Made by a program: the position numbers and the translations under genes. Positions 6,497-8,846 of a stretch of DNA of 8,846 bases are shown here, one piece after another. Source of the stretch: Nitrososphaerota archaeon (GTDB lineage: Archaea > Thermoproteota > Nitrososphaeria > Nitrososphaerales > UBA183); assembly GCA_027886925.1 (NCBI GenBank), contig JAPCJN010000032.1, positions 413 to 9,258 of the forward strand, given 5' to 3'. Below the pieces are notes generated by a model. The model saw only the letters and a list, made by a program, of their open reading frames with translations. It was not told the DNA's origin and searched no databases. Every line of letters starts with the position of its first letter. The first letter of the stretch is position 1.

Positions 6497-7456
6497 TTGT
6501 TAGACAAGTTCGGCTCGATGAGGAGCGCATACGGCGAAGCCCTGGTGGAGCTAGGGGCTGCCAACCCGCGTGTGGTCGTCCTTGGCGCGGACACCACCGA
6601 CTCTATGAAGTCGGGCATGTTCGGCGTAAAGTATCCCGACAGGTTCTTCAACTTGGGCATCGCAGAGCAGAACCTCATAGGAGTCGCGGCCGGCATGGCG
6701 TTCGGAGGCAAGATCGCCTACGCGGGCACCTACGCGATCTTCATCCCCGGAAAGTGCGTCGACCAGATTAGGAACATGATCTGCTATGCCGACCTGGACG
6801 TAAAGATCGTCTGCTCGCATGCAGGGATTACCGTCGGACCGGACGGAGGGTCGCACGAGCAGGTCGAGGACATCGCTCTCATGAGGTGCGTGCCTCACAT
6901 GAGGGTAGTCGTCCCCGCCGATGCGGTCGCCGTGAAGGGGACGGTAAAGGCCATCGCTGACATCCCGGGCCCATTCTACATGAGGTTGACCAGAGGAGTC
7001 ATCAAGGGTGCGAACACCCCGATCGTCTACGAAGACGGCTTTGAGTACAAGCTGGGCAAAGCAAACGTCATCAGGGAGGGGAGCGACGTCGCGCTCTTTG
7101 GCTGCGGGATAATGCTCCCGGAAGCTCTCAGGGCGGCGGAGGCCCTTGCCACGAAGGGGGTCTCGGCCAGCGTCATAGACGTGCACACCGTGAAGCCGAT
7201 AGACGAGGAGACGATAATCAAATATGCAAAGAAGTGCGGATGCGCGGTAAGCGCCGAGGAGCACAACATCCAAGGAGGCATGGGTTCGGCTGTCAGCGAA
7301 GTCCTCACCGAGAACTACCCCATACCGCTCAAGCGCGTCGGAGTGATGGACACGTTCGGAGAGAGCGGCGAGGCGCAGGAGCTTCTGAACAAGTACGGGC
7401 TGACCTCGGCTCACATCGAGCAAGCGGCACGAGACTCCATAGCGATGAAGCGATAG
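6497..7456 (+). CDS. Transketolase C-terminal subunit
   Basis: This is the pyrimidine-binding half of the split transketolase. From the TTG at 6497 it is 319 residues. Family features are [14 protein letters not shown] (7-20), the catalytic Glu in GIAEQNLIG (E57), the AGTYAIF segment (76-82), [19 protein letters not shown] (108-126), and the C-terminal Rossmann-like domain with [11 protein letters not shown] and [16 protein letters not shown]. The open frame extends to an upstream TTG at 6476 inside rpe. The start at 6497 is preferred: it follows the rpe stop by one base, has GAGGGGG at 6481-6487 upstream, and yields the usual short lead before the SMR-AYGEAL motif. It works with the product of the gene at 4941. 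DXP synthase is unlikely because the protein is split and paired. Confidence 0.94.
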   Translation: MLDKFGSMRSAYGEALVELGAANPRVVVLGADTTDSMKSGMFGVKYPDRFFNLGIAEQNLIGVAAGMAFGGKIAYAGTYAIFIPGKCVDQIRNMICYADLDVKIVCSHAGITVGPDGGSHEQVEDIALMRCVPHMRVVVPADAVAVKGTVKAIADIPGPFYMRLTRGVIKGANTPIVYEDGFEYKLGKANVIREGSDVALFGCGIMLPEALRAAEALATKGVSASVIDVHTVKPIDEETIIKYAKKCGCAVSAEEHNIQGGMGSAVSEVLTENYPIPLKRVGVMDTFGESGEAQELLNKYGLTSAHIEQAARDSIAMKR

Positions 7457-7464
7457 CTTTATTA
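7457..7464 (+). promoter_or_regulatory. TATA-like box of the transaldolase gene
   Basis: CTTTATTA begins immediately after the transketolase C-half stop codon and is centred about 30 nt upstream of the TTG at 7491. It suggests that transaldolase can be transcribed independently of the operon, from a near-leaderless start. Confidence 0.45.
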
Positions 7465-7490
7465 GAAAAAACTCGGGAACGGTGCTCGAA

Positions 7491-8165
7491 TTGAAGTTCT
7501 ACCTAGACACCGCGAACCTTAACTCTATCAAGAAGTTCAACGCGATGGGGCTGGTCGACGGGATCACCACGAACCCCTCGCTCATAGTAAAGGAGGGCGC
7601 CGACTTTGAAGACACGATCAAGGCGATCTGCAAGGAAGTGTATCCTCATCCAGTCAGCGCTGAGGTGATCGCCACCGACTACGAAGGGATGGTGACAGAG
7701 GGCCAGCGGAACAAGAACTTCGCTGAAAACGTGGTTGTCAAGGTCCCGATGACGGCAGACGGACTAAAAGCGACCAAGACCCTCAGCTCGATGGGGATAC
7801 CCATTAACATGACGCTCATCTTCTCGGCGGTCCAGGGACTTGTAGCCGCAAAAGCCGGTGCATCATATCTGAGCCCGTTCATCGGCCGCCTCGACGACAT
7901 CGGCCAAGACGGGATGGGCCTAATCAAAGACCTTGTGACGATCAAGAGGAACCAGAACTACAACTTCAAGGCGGAGATACTGGTCGCAAGCATCAGGCAC
8001 CCGATCCACGTGTTGGAGGCGGCGAAGCTCGGCGCAGACATCGGCACGATGCCCGCCGAGGTGATGGAGAAGCTGCTGCTGCATCCTTTGACGGACATCG
8101 GCCTGAAGAGGTTCCTCGACGACTGGAACAAGGCGAAGAAGGAAAAGCCCTCTCTGACAGTCTGA
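7491..8165 (+). CDS. tal: Transaldolase (MipB/TalC-class)
   Basis: The enzyme transfers dihydroxyacetone units between sedoheptulose 7-phosphate/glyceraldehyde 3-phosphate and erythrose 4-phosphate/fructose 6-phosphate. The protein is 224 residues from the TTG at 7491, typical for the short class. Seen are MKFYLDTAN (1-9), [10 protein letters not shown] (23-32), the Schiff-base Lys in VVVKVPMT (K84), NMTLIFS, and SPFIGRLDD. Fructose-6-phosphate aldolases of the same class have Gln and Tyr where transaldolases have Glu and Phe. Here the residues are Glu (SAEVIATD, E58) and Phe (SPFIGR), favouring true transaldolase. The TTG start is preferred over the GTG at 7482 because it gives the family-standard MKF-LDTAN start, has GGTG at 7481-7484 upstream, and lies 30 nt from a TATA-like box. 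It completes the non-oxidative pentose phosphate set with the upstream operon. Confidence 0.93.
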   Translation: MKFYLDTANLNSIKKFNAMGLVDGITTNPSLIVKEGADFEDTIKAICKEVYPHPVSAEVIATDYEGMVTEGQRNKNFAENVVVKVPMTADGLKATKTLSSMGIPINMTLIFSAVQGLVAAKAGASYLSPFIGRLDDIGQDGMGLIKDLVTIKRNQNYNFKAEILVASIRHPIHVLEAAKLGADIGTMPAEVMEKLLLHPLTDIGLKRFLDDWNKAKKEKPSLTV

Positions 8166-8176
8166 AAAGCAAAGAC

Positions 8177-8194
8177 TTTCCGCACTTGCGGAAA
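8177..8194 (+). terminator. Perfect hairpin after the transaldolase gene
   Basis: TTTCCGC and GCGGAAA form a perfect 7-bp stem around an ACTT loop, 11 nt after the stop codon. No clear T-run follows. Archaeal termination does not strictly need hairpins, so this is a candidate terminator or 3'-end stabiliser. Confidence 0.4.
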
Positions 8195-8290
8195 CGCGCC
8201 GGATGGTTCGTGAACTTTCCATGCCATTTTCTGGGCCTCGTCACTAGAATGGGCCAGGTTGGCGAAGATTTCGCTAAAAATGAGGATGAG

Positions 8291-8309
8291 CGTCCGCGAG
8301 CTGCGGACG
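8291..8309 (-). terminator. Perfect hairpin downstream of the minus-strand small protein gene
   Basis: CGTCCGC and GCGGACG form a perfect 7-bp stem with a 5-nt loop, 22 nt beyond the stop codon of the minus-strand gene. A smaller hairpin, GCGAA-GAT-TTCGC (8262-8274), is preceded on the minus strand by TTTTTA. Together they could end the minus-strand transcript; the function is inferred from position. Confidence 0.4.
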
Positions 8310-8331
8310 AATTCGACGAGTATACTGTCGC

Positions 8332-8802
8332 TTACTTTGCGATTGTTGCCTTGACGTCGGCCACGTACTTGGCTACCCTGTCGACCTCGTACCTTAGCAT
8401 CTCCAGGTCCATTGTGCTATAGTAGTTTCCGTTGTTCCTGACATAGTGTTGTAACGCTCCATATCTGTCGTAAAAGTGCTTGGATGCGAGCTCGGGCCAC
8501 CTGGTCTCCAGCTCCCTCAGGGCGAGCCTTCTGTCGTAGCTTCCCCTAGGCACCTTGTTTAGGAAGTGCTCGACGAGGACGTCAGAGGCTTGGGTAAGAA
8601 CTATCCATGCCTTGTCCGCCGCCTCTCTGAATGGAAGCACGCCGCCTGGGCCTCCCCTGGCGTAGGTGAACTTCCTTCCTTCGAAGGACGTATTCTCTGC
8701 GTCCTTAAGGACGGCTGGAATCTCGCCCAAGAGCTTCTCAGTGCTGTTCCAGAGCTCTGTCATGCTCTCGGCATACTTCTGCGTATTCATTATTTTGCTC
8801 AA
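8332..8802 (-). CDS. Small helical protein of unknown function (possibly HEPN/PaREP1-like)
   Basis: I do not recognise the family with confidence. The 156-residue product from the TTG at 8802 looks mostly alpha-helical, rich in Ala, Leu, Glu and Arg, with no signal peptide or membrane segment. A central stretch, PFREAADKAWIVLTQASDVL (57-76), followed by a helix ending in RELETRWPELA and then a long C-terminal helix (DLEMLRYEVDRVAKYVADVK), is reminiscent of archaeal PaREP1/HEPN-type helical bundles. An Rx5H arrangement (R113, H119 in DRYGALQHY) fits the spacing of HEPN nucleases but is weak evidence by itself. The TTG start is favoured by a TATA-like box about 30 nt upstream; an in-frame ATG at 8790 would shorten the protein by 4 residues. 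It is convergent with transaldolase, so it is probably unrelated to the pentose phosphate cluster. Confidence 0.75.
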   Translation of the reverse strand: MSKIMNTQKYAESMTELWNSTEKLLGEIPAVLKDAENTSFEGRKFTYARGGPGGVLPFREAADKAWIVLTQASDVLVEHFLNKVPRGSYDRRLALRELETRWPELASKHFYDRYGALQHYVRNNGNYYSTMDLEMLRYEVDRVAKYVADVKATIAK

Positions 8803-8827
8803 GACGAGCTTCGTTCCTCCGGGTGGG

Positions 8828-8836
8828 CTTAAAAAT
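8828..8836 (-). promoter_or_regulatory. TATA-like box of the minus-strand small protein gene
   Basis: On the minus strand the sequence reads ATTTTTAAG, extended upstream by AAA, centred about 30 nt before the TTG at 8802. A GGAGG at 8816-8820 lies between the two. If the transcript is leaderless, this GGAGG is upstream of the RNA start; if it starts earlier, GGAGG would be the ribosome-binding site for the same TTG. Confidence 0.5.
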
Positions 8837-8846
8837 TTTGCGAGGA

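Noticed and set aside
7491..8165. Fructose-6-phosphate aldolase instead of transaldolase
   Set aside because: The discriminating positions carry Glu and Phe as in transaldolases, not Gln and Tyr.
8186..8422. 78-residue plus-strand open frame after transaldolase
   Set aside because: It overlaps the 3' end of the minus-strand gene, starts within a hairpin and has no family features.
1..8846. tRNA genes, CRISPR arrays, insertion sequences, integrase or attachment sites
   Set aside because: No T-loop consensus with a matching acceptor stem, no regularly spaced repeats and no transposase or integrase motifs were found on either strand by eye.

Overview
The window looks archaeal. It encodes a form III-type RuBisCO, a ribose-1,5-bisphosphate isomerase, an archaeal-style PRPP synthetase, a transketolase split into two polypeptides and a short MipB/TalC-class transaldolase. 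Four transcription units begin with an AT-rich TATA-like box centred about 29-31 nt before the best start codon, as expected for leaderless archaeal transcripts. The DNA is moderately GC-rich and favours AGG for arginine. A member of Thermoproteota, for example a non-ammonia-oxidising Nitrososphaeria relative, is plausible, but this is inference and the lineage is not settled by the sequence.

Layout: (1) 2-1760, plus strand: the 3' part of a ribose-1,5-bisphosphate isomerase gene (cut by the left edge) followed 16 nt later by prs. (2) 1761-2065: a convergent intergenic stretch rich in inverted repeats. (3) 2066-3679, minus strand: rbcL and, 15 nt downstream of it, a 56-residue Cys-rich protein. 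(4) 3680-3886: a divergent promoter region. (5) 3887-7456, plus strand: a tight operon of a divergent PfkB/HldE-like kinase, the transketolase N-half, ribulose-phosphate 3-epimerase and the transketolase C-half. (6) 7491-8165: transaldolase with its own TATA-like box. (7) 8166-8331: hairpins between convergent genes. (8) 8332-8802, minus strand: a small helical protein of unknown function.

All recognisable enzymes handle pentose phosphates. Transketolase, transaldolase and epimerase interconvert triose, hexose and pentose phosphates. PRPP synthetase and the isomerase handle C1-activated ribose phosphates, and RuBisCO turns ribulose 1,5-bisphosphate into 3-phosphoglycerate. No phosphoribulokinase is present. 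The cluster therefore suggests RuBisCO fed through ribose 1,5-bisphosphate and tied to a non-oxidative pentose phosphate cycle that includes transaldolase. The parts that look least described are the kinase with an altered anion-hole motif, the Cys-rich protein behind RuBisCO, and an unusual RuBisCO loop 6.
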